A stretch of 64,000 bases of DNA from DAOPYU01 sp942493245. Its GTDB lineage: Bacteria > Sumerlaeota > Sumerlaeia > UBA8349. Under the pieces are notes generated by a model. That model ran no database searches. It saw only the letters and a list, made by a program, of their open reading frames with translations, and was not told where the DNA came from. The stretch spans positions 3,286,001 through 3,350,000 of the forward strand of contig OW818685.1 of the NCBI GenBank assembly GCA_942493245.1. Direction: 5' to 3'. Below, in pieces: positions 44,473-53,665 of this stretch. A program made the translations under genes and the position numbers. Position 1 is the stretch's first letter. Each line of letters opens with the position of its first letter.

Positions 44473-45540
44473 ATGTTGGAGACGATCACAAACCTGTCTC
44501 ACGAGTTTGGAACCCCGGACTATGTCAAAGGCGGGGGCGGCAACACGTCCGCAAAAGATGAAAAAACACTCTGGGTCAAACCCTCGGGAACCACTCTGGG
44601 GGGATTAACTCCGGCAAAGTTCGTCGCACTCGACCGCGCGCGGTTGCGCGAGTTGTTCGAGGTGGAAACCCCGGCGGAACCATCGGCTCGCGAGGCGCTG
44701 GTGAAGGACATGATGGCGCGCGCCTTGTGCCCCGGTTCCTCGGGCCGCGCGTCGGTGGAAGCGCCCCTGCACGAATCCTTCAGCGCGCGCTACGTGGTCC
44801 ACACCCACCCCTGTTTCGTGAGTGGGATGGTCTGCTCGGAGAACGCCGAGGCCACCTGCCGCGAATTGTTTCCCGAAGCGCTCTGGGTGGAGTACGTGGA
44901 CCCGGGATACACCCTCTGCGCGCACGTGCGGCAGGCCATTCCGAAGTACGTGGCGCAGAACGGATGCGAACCGGGGATGGTCTTCCTCCAGAATCACGGA
45001 GTGTTTGTCGCAGGCGATACGCCCGAGGAAGTCCGCGCGCGCTATGGCCAGATCATGGGACGGCTGCGTCAGGCCTACCAGGATGCCGGAGTCTCGACGA
45101 CCCTCTCGGTCAGTCCGGCTCCGACCGATCTCATGGTGGCCGACATATCGGTTCGGCTGCGGGAATTGATGGGGGCGGACCAGGCGGCGCAGGTGGTGGC
45201 CAGTGGCGTCTTTGCCGCGGCGGATGGTCCGATTTCGCCCGACCATATTGTCTATTCGAAAGCCTGGCTCCATTTCGGCATGCCCACCGCCGAATCCCTG
45301 CTGGTTTTCCAGAACAATCATGGCTACCTGCCTCGGGTGATCGTCAATGGCCAGGGGATATTCGGCGTCGGGTCAAGCGCCAACACCGCGCAATTGGCCC
45401 TGGAACTGGCCCAGGACGGCGCTCTGGTCAAGCAACTGGCTCAAGCGTTCGGGGGGCTTCATCTCCTCGACAAACGCGCCAGCGATTTTATTGAAAACTG
45501 GGAAGTGGAAGCATACCGCCGCCAACAGGCCGCCGGTTAA
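44473..45540 (+). CDS. Class II aldolase (rhamnulose-1-phosphate aldolase-like domain)
   Basis: 355 residues. KGGGGNTSAKDEKTLWVKPSGT and the zinc-ligand HTHP (VVHTHP), with QNHG later, identify the class II aldolase/adducin family. The sequence resembles the aldolase half of bifunctional RhaE-type enzymes and lacks the dehydrogenase half. In this locus it should cleave L-rhamnulose-1-phosphate to dihydroxyacetone phosphate and L-lactaldehyde. It lies 37 bases before rhaA. Confidence 0.85.
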   Translation: MLETITNLSHEFGTPDYVKGGGGNTSAKDEKTLWVKPSGTTLGGLTPAKFVALDRARLRELFEVETPAEPSAREALVKDMMARALCPGSSGRASVEAPLHESFSARYVVHTHPCFVSGMVCSENAEATCRELFPEALWVEYVDPGYTLCAHVRQAIPKYVAQNGCEPGMVFLQNHGVFVAGDTPEEVRARYGQIMGRLRQAYQDAGVSTTLSVSPAPTDLMVADISVRLRELMGADQAAQVVASGVFAAADGPISPDHIVYSKAWLHFGMPTAESLLVFQNNHGYLPRVIVNGQGIFGVGSSANTAQLALELAQDGALVKQLAQAFGGLHLLDKRASDFIENWEVEAYRRQQAAG

Positions 45541-45577
45541 TACCGTGTCAAACCGATCAGGAACAGGAGAAAGCACC

Positions 45578-46849
45578 ATGAGCGACACCAGCCGGATTGA
45601 TCAGGCGTATGCCTTGGCCAAAGAGAGCTATGCGGCCCTGGGCGTGGACACCGACCGGGCCATCGAAGCCTTGAAAAGCATCCCCGTAAGCCTTCACTGC
45701 TGGCAGGGCGACGACGTAGGCGGCTTTGAAACCCCCGACGCCACCCTCTCGGGCGGGGGCATTCAGGCCACGGGAAACTATCCGGGAAAAGCCCGGACGG
45801 CGGACGAACTGCGCGGCGACCTGGATAAGGCCCTGAGTCTCATCCCCGGGAAGCATCGCCTGAATCTCCACGCCATCTATGGCGAATTCGGCGGCAAGCG
45901 GGTGGACCGCAACGAGATCCAGCCCGAGCATTACAGCCGCTGGATCGACTGGGCGCGCGCCAACGGCATGGGGATGGACTTCAACCCGAGCTACTTCTCG
46001 CACCCCAAGGCGGAGGATGGCTTCACGCTCAGCCACGCCGACGCGGATATCCGTCAGTTCTGGGTTGAACACGGCATCGCCTGCCGCAACATCGGCGCGG
46101 TGATGGGCAAGACGCTCGGTTCCCCCTGTGTCACCAATATCTGGATTCCGGACGGGTACAAGGACATTCCCGCCGACCGCAAGGCGCCCCGCGAGCGTCT
46201 GCGTGATGCGTTGGATCAGGTGCTCGCGACGCCACTCGACCCGGCTCACAATCTCGATGCGGTCGAGTGCAAACTGTTCGGAATCGGCTCGGAAAGCTAC
46301 GTCGTGGGTTCGCACGAGTTCTACATGGGGTACGCGGTAACCAAGAAACTCCTGTTGACGCTCGATACGGGCCACTTCCACCCGACCGAGGTGGTTTCGG
46401 ACAAGATTTCCTCCGTCCTGACGTTTGTGGACGAAATTCTGCTTCACGTGAGCCGCGGCGTGCGCTGGGACAGCGACCACGTGGTGGCCCTGAATGAAGA
46501 ATTGCGCGCCATCGCCGAAGAGATCGTGCGGGGCGACTACCTCAAGCGCGTCCACATCGGTCTGGACTTCTTCGACGCCAGCATCAACCGGGTGGCGGCG
46601 TGGGTGATCGGGACGCGCAACATGATCAAGGCGTTGTTGCACGCGCTGCTGGAGCCCTCGAAGACAATACGCCAGGCCGAGGCGGAAGGGGACTTCACCA
46701 CCCGTCTGGCCCTGCTCGAAGAGACCAAGACGCTGCCTTTCAGCGGTGTGTGGGACTATTACTGCGCCCTCCAGAACGTGCCGGTCGGCGCGGCCTGGCT
46801 CGACGAAGTGAAAGCCTACGAGAAAACGGTGCTGTCGAAGCGGGGTTGA
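45578..46849 (+). CDS. rhaA: L-rhamnose isomerase
   Basis: 423 residues from the ATG at 45578 with AGGAGA seven bases upstream; the open frame extends leftward over the aldolase gene but out of its frame. Family landmarks include SLHCWQGDDVGGFE, GMDFNPSYFSHP, SHEFYMGYA, LLTLDTGHFHPTE and GLDFFDASINRVAAW. It interconverts L-rhamnose and L-rhamnulose, using divalent metal. Confidence 0.96.
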   Translation: MSDTSRIDQAYALAKESYAALGVDTDRAIEALKSIPVSLHCWQGDDVGGFETPDATLSGGGIQATGNYPGKARTADELRGDLDKALSLIPGKHRLNLHAIYGEFGGKRVDRNEIQPEHYSRWIDWARANGMGMDFNPSYFSHPKAEDGFTLSHADADIRQFWVEHGIACRNIGAVMGKTLGSPCVTNIWIPDGYKDIPADRKAPRERLRDALDQVLATPLDPAHNLDAVECKLFGIGSESYVVGSHEFYMGYAVTKKLLLTLDTGHFHPTEVVSDKISSVLTFVDEILLHVSRGVRWDSDHVVALNEELRAIAEEIVRGDYLKRVHIGLDFFDASINRVAAWVIGTRNMIKALLHALLEPSKTIRQAEAEGDFTTRLALLEETKTLPFSGVWDYYCALQNVPVGAAWLDEVKAYEKTVLSKRG

Positions 46850-46919
46850 AAAAGAGTCCGAAAGACTGGACAGGGTTCGAGTGATTCCGTATCCTGAGCC
46901 GGGTTGACAGAACACCATT

Positions 46920-46952
46920 CCGTTTGAATCGTTCCTTTCGGAATTCAAGCGG
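46920..46952. promoter_or_regulatory. Imperfect inverted repeat upstream of rhaT
   Basis: CCGTTTGAATC (46920-46930) and GAATTCAAGCGG (46941-46952) are near-perfect inverted arms, 68 bases before the rhaT start. The left arm overlaps the spacer after a TTGACA at 46904-46909. A candidate regulator-binding site. Confidence 0.35.
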
Positions 46953-47019
46953 GGTTGCATAGCGGGAAGCGTGGGTCTTGTGCTAAATTTCAACATCTCT
47001 GATGGGAGGGTGCGGTAAG

Positions 47020-48210
47020 ATGACTCCAAATCCGTTTCTGGGTGTGGTATTCCACTGGCTGGGGGGCCTGGCGTCGGGCAGTTTTTATGTCCCGTACCGA
47101 GCCGTCAAGAAGTGGTCGTGGGAAGTCTATTGGCTGGTGGGCGGTTTCTTCAGTTGGATCATCGCTCCGTGGATTTTGGCCTCCATCAACACGAACGATC
47201 TGGTGAAAGTGATCGCCAGCGCGCCGGCGAGCAGTCTGTTCTGGGCCTACTTCTGGGGCGCAATGTGGGGTCTGGGCGGTCTGACGTTCGGGTTGACGAT
47301 GCGGTATCTGGGCATGTCGCTCGGTATGGCGGTGGCGTTGGGGTACTGCGCGGCGTTTGGCACCATCATGCCGGATATTTATCATGGCACATTCATTTCC
47401 AACGTTTGGGGTACCCCTTCCGGTCTGGTCATCCTGATCGGCGTGGTGGTCTGTCTGATGGGTATCGCGATCGCCGGAATGGCCGGTGTTTCGAAAGAGC
47501 GCGAAATGCCCGAGGATCAGAAGAAAGCCGTGATTAAAGAATTCAACTTCTGGAAAGGCATTCTCGTCGCGACCTTTTCGGGTGTCATGAGCGCGAGCAT
47601 GTCGTTCGGACTTGATGCGGCGAAACCGATCGCCGAGCTCTCGCAGGAAGCGGGAACACCCGAGATCTGGACAGGATTGCCCAAACTCTGTGTGGTTTTG
47701 CTGGGCGGTTTTACGACCAACTTCATCTGGTGCGTTCTGCTCAACTTCAAGAACAAAACCGGCTATCAGTATTTGAGTCCGGTTCTGAAAAACATAGGAC
47801 CCTCCCGAGAGAACGAGACGATCATCGAGACCGCAATTGACGCTCCGTCTGAAGAAACATTGGAACATGCGCCGAGGGGACGGGTGAACAATGGGACCAA
47901 CCGTGTGCCGCTGTTGAACAACTACTTCTTCAGCGCTCTGGCGGGCATCACCTGGTATTTCCAGTTCTTCTTCTACACGATGGGCGAGACCAAAATGGGG
48001 GAAGACTATAAGTTTTCCAGTTGGCCTCTGCACATGGCCAGCATCATCATCTTCAGTTCGCTCTGGGGTATTGCCCTCAAGGAGTGGAAAGGCGCGAGCG
48101 GTTTCACCAAAACGCTCCTCCTCATGGCCCTGATGACTCTGATTTTTTCGACGATCATCATCGGTTATGGAAACTCTCTGGCGCCTGTATTTGCGGAACT
48201 CAAAAAGTAA
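47020..48210 (+). CDS. rhaT: L-rhamnose/proton symporter
   Basis: 396 residues from the ATG at 47020, with GGGAGGG nine bases upstream. Ten or so membrane segments, starting NPFLGVVFHWLGGLASGSFYVPY as in RhaT, and GLTMRYLGMSLGMAVALGYCAAFGT. A hydrophilic loop (about 265-300) is longer than in enterobacterial RhaT (344 residues). It imports the rhamnose released by the GH78 enzyme. Confidence 0.94.
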   Translation: MTPNPFLGVVFHWLGGLASGSFYVPYRAVKKWSWEVYWLVGGFFSWIIAPWILASINTNDLVKVIASAPASSLFWAYFWGAMWGLGGLTFGLTMRYLGMSLGMAVALGYCAAFGTIMPDIYHGTFISNVWGTPSGLVILIGVVVCLMGIAIAGMAGVSKEREMPEDQKKAVIKEFNFWKGILVATFSGVMSASMSFGLDAAKPIAELSQEAGTPEIWTGLPKLCVVLLGGFTTNFIWCVLLNFKNKTGYQYLSPVLKNIGPSRENETIIETAIDAPSEETLEHAPRGRVNNGTNRVPLLNNYFFSALAGITWYFQFFFYTMGETKMGEDYKFSSWPLHMASIIIFSSLWGIALKEWKGASGFTKTLLLMALMTLIFSTIIIGYGNSLAPVFAELKK

Positions 48211-48242
48211 GAACACGAATTCTGTCATGCAATAAAGCCTGT

Positions 48243-48285
48243 CGCTCGCGCGCAGTTCCCCGGGACTGCGCGCGAGCGCTTTTTT
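48243..48285 (+). terminator. Intrinsic terminator of the rhamnose operon
   Basis: Perfect 14-base arms CGCTCGCGCGCAGT (48243-48256) and ACTGCGCGCGAGCG (48265-48278), followed by six T (48280-48285), 33 bases after the rhaT stop. Confidence 0.93.
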
Positions 48286-48444
48286 CAAGAAAGTTATTCT
48301 CTCCTTCCATGCCGCCTTGACAAACCCCTCTGCCGCTTCTATTCTCGAATCAAAATGGCTCGACTGAGCCGAGCCGAAAAAGGCGTCATTTTTTCGGAAA
48401 CTCGGTTCTTCACGTCGTGCCGGACATGCATAAAGGGAAAGCCC

Positions 48445-49710
48445 ATGACGTATCCTCCCGCCTGTGGCCACGCTGGCCGATCCGGACACTCTCTCGGCAC
48501 AAATTTCGACACACCATTCCGCCCGTCAACACGGGTGTACCGGGGATCTCGCCCCGGTCGGGTCTTGTTTCTGATCGGCGCTCTTTTTCTGTCCCTCTTC
48601 TGGATGGGATGTCCCGCGCTCAAAAAAACGGAAGATCCGAAGGCCAACGGGAAAGCGGGCGCGCCGGGAGGCGGAGACAATGGCCCGGTACCCGTACTGG
48701 CGGGGCAAGCGATCCTGCGCGACATCGAAATCAGTCTGCCGGCGGTCGGGCATGTGGAACCCATCGCCAGCGTCACCATCAAGTCGCAAGTCGGGGGCCA
48801 GTTGAGCGAAATCCACTTTACCAAGGGACAGGAAATCCAGAAAGGCGCTCTTCTGTTCACCCTGGACGCTCGTCCGTATAAAGCGACACTGGCTCGCGAG
48901 GAAGCCAATCTGGTCCGCGACGAAGTCGAAGCGCGCAAGGCGGAACAGGACAACGCCCGCTATACGAATCTGAAAATGCGGCAGGTGGTCTCGAAAGAGG
49001 AATTCGAGACCATTCAGACCACCGCCCTGTCCAAGGCTGCGCAGGTGCAGGCCGACCGCGCGGCGGTTGAATCGGCTCGGCTTCAGGTCGGTTTCTGCAC
49101 CATCAATTCCCCGATCAGCGGTGTGGCGGGCGACCTCGAAACACATGTGGGCAATATCGTTAAGGCTAACGACACCGCCCTGGTGGAAATCAATCAGATC
49201 CAGCCCATCGAAGTGGCATTCTCCATTCCGGAAACCGACCTGCCGCTTATCCGGCAGGCCATGCAGGCGGGGCCGGTGCCGGTTTATGCCTCTTTTCCCG
49301 GAGACGACACGCCAGACACCACAACCGGCACACTGACCTTTATCAACAACACGGTTGACTTTCAGGGAGGCACCATCCGCCTGAAAGCCACCTTCGAGAA
49401 CCAGGATCGGCGGCTCTGGCCGGGACTTTACGTGAATGTGACGATTTCCGCCGGGGTTCAGAAAAATGCCGTGGCCATTCCCAGTCAAGCCCTGCAAAAC
49501 GGTCAGAGCGGCCCATTCGTTTTCACCATCAACCCGGACAACACCATCGAGAGTGTGCCGGTGACGCCGGGCCGCCGGTTCGATGGATGGATCGCCATTG
49601 ACAAGGGTTTGGAGTCTGATGCGACCGTTGTCACGGATGGGCACCTGCGCCTGCGCAAGGACAGCACCGTCGAAATCCGGAAATCCCTCGAACCCGTTGA
49701 AGAGGAATAA
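48445..49710 (+). CDS. RND efflux periplasmic adaptor (membrane fusion protein), lipoprotein
   Basis: 421 residues from the ATG at 48445 (AAAGGGAAAG upstream). A hydrophobic segment ends in the lipobox-like FWMGC. The barrel-sandwich/alpha-hairpin/beta-barrel order is visible in VEPIASVTIKSQVGGQLSEI, a coiled-coil region and INSPISGVAGDLETHVGNIV. It should link the RND pump encoded 52 bases downstream to an outer-membrane factor, which is not encoded here. Confidence 0.92.
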   Translation: MTYPPACGHAGRSGHSLGTNFDTPFRPSTRVYRGSRPGRVLFLIGALFLSLFWMGCPALKKTEDPKANGKAGAPGGGDNGPVPVLAGQAILRDIEISLPAVGHVEPIASVTIKSQVGGQLSEIHFTKGQEIQKGALLFTLDARPYKATLAREEANLVRDEVEARKAEQDNARYTNLKMRQVVSKEEFETIQTTALSKAAQVQADRAAVESARLQVGFCTINSPISGVAGDLETHVGNIVKANDTALVEINQIQPIEVAFSIPETDLPLIRQAMQAGPVPVYASFPGDDTPDTTTGTLTFINNTVDFQGGTIRLKATFENQDRRLWPGLYVNVTISAGVQKNAVAIPSQALQNGQSGPFVFTINPDNTIESVPVTPGRRFDGWIAIDKGLESDATVVTDGHLRLRKDSTVEIRKSLEPVEEE

Positions 49711-49762
49711 AAGTGGCTTCCCACCTTGAGAAACGCGTCACCCCGATGAAGAGGCCATCCGC

Positions 49763-52700
49763 GTGAACCTTTCCGAGATCTTTATCCGCCGTCCTGTCAT
49801 GACCACGCTTGTGATGCTGGCCATTCTCGTGTTTGGCATTATGGCCTATACCAAACTGCCCGTGAGCGACCTGCCCAACGTGGACTTCCCGACCATCCAG
49901 GTGAATGCTGGCCTGCCCGGCGCCAGCCCCGAGACGATGGCCTCGGCGGTCGCGACTCCACTCGAGAAACAGTTTTCGACCATCGCCGGGGTGGATTCGA
50001 TGATCTCGACCAACGCCCAGGGCAGTACGCAGATCACGCTGACCTTTTCCCTGGACCGAGACATAGACGCCGCCGCTCAGGACGTTCAGTCCATGATCTC
50101 AAGGGCCGCGCGCAACCTGCCCACCGACATGCCGTCGCCCCCGTCGTACCAGAAAGTGAACCCGGCCAGTCAACCCGTGCTTTTCCTGGCCCTCAAATCG
50201 TCCTTCCTGCCGCTCTCGACCGTCAGCGAGTATGCGGAAACCTACATCGCCCAACGCGTCTCAATGATCAGCGGCGTGGCCCAGGTGCAGGTGTACGGAT
50301 CGCAGAAATACGCCGTCCGCGCCCAACTCGACCCGCGCAAACTGGCCGCCGTCGGCATCGGCGTCAACGAGGTTGTGAGCGCGATCCGAAAGGGAAACGT
50401 CAACCTTCCGATGGGCACGCTGTACGGCGCCCATCAGGCCTTCGTGCTCGAGGCCAATGGACAATTGCCCAACGCGGAGTCCTACCGTCCTCTCATTGTC
50501 TCGTGGCGCAACGGCTCGCCCATCCGGCTGAGCGATCTTGGCACAGTGATTGACGACGTCGAGAACAACAAGAGCGCCGCCTGGTTCCGTGACAATACCA
50601 CCGATACCGGGTTTAAGGACGAGCGCGCTATCGTTCTCGCCATCCAGCGCCAGCCGGGGTCCAACACGGTCCAGGTGGTGGACTCCGTGATGCAGCTCAT
50701 GCCGTCGTTTCTCACGCAACTGCCCAAGTCCATCTCGATTAACACCTTATACGACCGCTCGCAGTCCATCCGCGAGTCAGTCAACGAGGTCAAGTTTACC
50801 CTGGTTCTGACAATGGGCCTGGTGATCCTCGTCATTTTCCTCTTTCTGCGCAACGTGCCGGCCACCATCATCCCCAGTCTGGCCTTGCCCATGTCGGTCA
50901 TCGGCACGTTCGGGGTCATGTACCTGTTGAATTTCAGTCTCGACAACCTCTCGCTCATCGCTCTGACGTTGGCCGTCGGGTTCGTTGTGGATGACGCCAT
51001 CGTCATGCTCGAAAACATCGTGCGGCATATCGAAGCGGGTGAGACGCCGCTCGACGCCGCGCTCAATGGATCCCGAGAGATCGGTTTCACCATCCTCTCG
51101 ATGACTCTGTCCCTCGTCGCCGTCTTTATCCCCGTGCTCTTCATGGGGGGCATCGTGGGACGCATGCTCAATGAATTCGCGGTTACCATCGCCGTCGCGA
51201 TTATCGTCTCCGGTATCGTCTCCCTGACCCTCACGCCCATGCTGGCCCGCTTTTTCCTCCGTTCGCACAAGGGGGAAAAGCACGGGTTCCTTTTCAATCT
51301 CTTTGAAATCGGTTTCAACGCCATGCTGGCGTTCTACCGCTGGACACTGCGCCTGACGCTCCGCCACCACATTCTGACCATGTTGGTTTTCGTCGCCACG
51401 CTGGCCGGGACCATGGAACTTTTCAAGGTCGTCAAGCGCGGCTTCATGTCGGGCGAGGATCTGGGCCAACTGATGATCTCCACAGAAGGCGCGCAAGGCA
51501 TCTCCTTCGACGCGATGAAAGAACACCAGCAGGCGCTCTCGAAACGCCTGATGCAATTTCCCCACATCGCCGCCTACATGTCCAATGCCGGCACCAACAC
51601 GGGCCGTTTCTTCGTTCGCCTCAAACCCCGCGAGGAACGCCCGCCCGTTGACCAGGTGCTGCGCGAACTGCGTCCTCTGCTCGCTTCCGTCCCCGGCATC
51701 CGCGCCTTCCCTCAGGCGGTCCAGACCATCACGTTCGGCGGGCGCATGGCCAAGAGTCAGTACCAGTTCACCCTTCAATGTCCCGACACGGACACGCTCT
51801 ACCACTACGCGCCCCTGCTCGAAGCCCGCCTGCGCTCCGTGCCCGGCCTCATCGAAGTGACCAGCGATCTGCAAATGGCCAACCCCCAGGTCACACTCGA
51901 CATTGACCGCGACAAGGCCTCCGCACTGGGCTTGACCGCCCAGGAGATCGAGGAAGCCCTCTACACCGCCTATGGCTCGCGGCAGGTCACCACCATCAAC
52001 GCGCCGAATAACCAGTACAAGGTCATCGTCGAACTCGATCCGAAGTACCAGTTGGATCCCTCCGCGCTCGCGCTCCTCTACATCCGCTCCGCCGCCGGGG
52101 AGCAAATCCCCCTTTCCACGTTCGCGAAACTGGAACCCACCGTCGGCCCCCTGACCATCAACCACCAGGGACAGCTGCCGTCCGTCACGGTTTCCTTCAA
52201 CATGGACCCGGAACTCATCTCACTGGGCGAAGCGGTCGAGGCCTGCAACGCGACCGCTCTGGAAATCCTCCCCGACACCATCACGACGAGTTTCCAGGGG
52301 ACGGCGCAGGCGTTTGCTTCCTCGATGAAAGGCCTCGGCATTCTCCTCATCATGGGAGTTCTGGTCATCTACATCGTGCTGGGAATTCTGTACGAGAGTT
52401 TCATCCACCCGATCACCATTCTGTCCAGCCTTCCCTCGGCGGGCGTGGGCGCCCTGCTGGCGCTCCTGTTGCTGCGCATGGAACTCGGACTTTATTCCTT
52501 TGTGGGGATCATCCTGCTCGTCGGTATTGTCAAAAAGAACGCCATCATGATGATTGACTTCGCGCTCGAGGCCCAACGCAACGAAAATCTCTCCCCGTCC
52601 GACGCCATCTACCAGGGGTGCCTGATCCGCTTTCGCCCCATCATGATGACCACGTTCGCGGCCCTCGTCGGCACCCTCCCCATCGCCATCGGCATCGGTT

Positions 52701-52897
52701 CGGGCGCCGCCGTGCGCCGTCCGCTCGGGGTGGCGGTCGTGGGCGGTCTTCTCGTTTCACAGCTTCTGACGCTCTACATCACCCCGGTGTTCTACATCTA
52801 CATGGAAGCGATCCGCAACTTCTTCGCGCGCCTCTTCGGCAAACGCCGGAACGAGACCCCAAACCAGTCCACCCCCCAAGAACCGGAAAACGTCTAA
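49763..52897 (+). CDS. RND multidrug efflux permease, HAE1 family (MdtB/MdtC/AcrB-like)
   Basis: 1044 residues from a GTG start. It begins NLSEIFIRRPVMTTLVMLAI, the standard HAE1 opening, then DLPNVDFPTIQV and GASPETMASAVATPLE. Twelve membrane segments in two halves; the proton-relay aspartates lie in LTLAVGFVVDDAIVMLENI. The second-half equivalent (VGIVKKNAIMMIDFA) is of the MdtB/C type. It drives export of small molecules by proton antiport with the adaptor upstream. Confidence 0.96.
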   Translation: MNLSEIFIRRPVMTTLVMLAILVFGIMAYTKLPVSDLPNVDFPTIQVNAGLPGASPETMASAVATPLEKQFSTIAGVDSMISTNAQGSTQITLTFSLDRDIDAAAQDVQSMISRAARNLPTDMPSPPSYQKVNPASQPVLFLALKSSFLPLSTVSEYAETYIAQRVSMISGVAQVQVYGSQKYAVRAQLDPRKLAAVGIGVNEVVSAIRKGNVNLPMGTLYGAHQAFVLEANGQLPNAESYRPLIVSWRNGSPIRLSDLGTVIDDVENNKSAAWFRDNTTDTGFKDERAIVLAIQRQPGSNTVQVVDSVMQLMPSFLTQLPKSISINTLYDRSQSIRESVNEVKFTLVLTMGLVILVIFLFLRNVPATIIPSLALPMSVIGTFGVMYLLNFSLDNLSLIALTLAVGFVVDDAIVMLENIVRHIEAGETPLDAALNGSREIGFTILSMTLSLVAVFIPVLFMGGIVGRMLNEFAVTIAVAIIVSGIVSLTLTPMLARFFLRSHKGEKHGFLFNLFEIGFNAMLAFYRWTLRLTLRHHILTMLVFVATLAGTMELFKVVKRGFMSGEDLGQLMISTEGAQGISFDAMKEHQQALSKRLMQFPHIAAYMSNAGTNTGRFFVRLKPREERPPVDQVLRELRPLLASVPGIRAFPQAVQTITFGGRMAKSQYQFTLQCPDTDTLYHYAPLLEARLRSVPGLIEVTSDLQMANPQVTLDIDRDKASALGLTAQEIEEALYTAYGSRQVTTINAPNNQYKVIVELDPKYQLDPSALALLYIRSAAGEQIPLSTFAKLEPTVGPLTINHQGQLPSVTVSFNMDPELISLGEAVEACNATALEILPDTITTSFQGTAQAFASSMKGLGILLIMGVLVIYIVLGILYESFIHPITILSSLPSAGVGALLALLLLRMELGLYSFVGIILLVGIVKKNAIMMIDFALEAQRNENLSPSDAIYQGCLIRFRPIMMTTFAALVGTLPIAIGIGSGAAVRRPLGVAVVGGLLVSQLLTLYITPVFYIYMEAIRNFFARLFGKRRNETPNQSTPQEPENV

Positions 52898-52914
52898 GTC
52901 ACACGAGGCCTTGA

Positions 52915-53643
52915 ATGCGCCATCCCTTTTTACTCTCGGCCACGTTGAAAGACGACCCGGTTCCGGACTTTCGACAATACCCCTTTTCCATACCCTCCAT
53001 ACGGAAATTGGATGTTCTGAGGTTCAACCCCCAGGTCACGTTTCTGATCGGTGAGAATGGCAGCGGAAAGTCCACTCTGATCGAAGCCATTGCCCTCTCA
53101 CTGGGTTTCAATGCCGAAGGGGGCTCCCGGAACTTCAACTTCTCGTCACGCCCGACCCATTCGGAACTTCACCGGTACCTGCGTGTAGCCAAAGGGGCCG
53201 CTCGCCCGCGCGATGGGTTCTTTCTGAGGGCCGAGAGTTTCTACAACGTGGCCACGGAAATCGAATCGCTGGGTGTGGATAGTTCATATGGCGATACGCC
53301 GTTGCACCAGCAATCGCACGGTGAGTCGTTTCTTGCGCTGATCCAGAACCGATTCCGAGGCAATGGATTGTACCTGCTGGATGAACCGGAAGCCGCTCTT
53401 TCGCCCGCGCGCCAGCTTGCCTGTCTGCGCGTTATCCACGATCTGGTGAATCAGGGATCGCAATTCCTCATCGCCACCCATTCGCCTATCCTGATGGCTT
53501 ACCCGATGGCCACTCTTTATCTGCTGGACGAGGAAGGGATCAATCCAATCCAATACGAAGAAACCGACCACTACCAAGTCACCCGCTTGTTCCTTGACCG
53601 CCGGGAAAAGATGTTGCAAGATCTGCTGCAGGATGAATCCTGA
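52915..53643 (+). CDS. AAA/ABC-type ATPase, RecF/SMC-like
   Basis: 242 residues. Walker A is GENGSGKST, Walker B is LYLLDEPEAALSPARQL and the switch His is in IATHSPIL. The short spacer contains QQSHGESF, a signature-like segment. Stand-alone proteins of this kind are widespread and of uncertain function. It starts 17 bases after the RND gene and may be co-transcribed by chance. Confidence 0.88.
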   Translation: MRHPFLLSATLKDDPVPDFRQYPFSIPSIRKLDVLRFNPQVTFLIGENGSGKSTLIEAIALSLGFNAEGGSRNFNFSSRPTHSELHRYLRVAKGAARPRDGFFLRAESFYNVATEIESLGVDSSYGDTPLHQQSHGESFLALIQNRFRGNGLYLLDEPEAALSPARQLACLRVIHDLVNQGSQFLIATHSPILMAYPMATLYLLDEEGINPIQYEETDHYQVTRLFLDRREKMLQDLLQDES

Positions 53644-53665
53644 CCGGTAACCGGCTCAAAAGACC

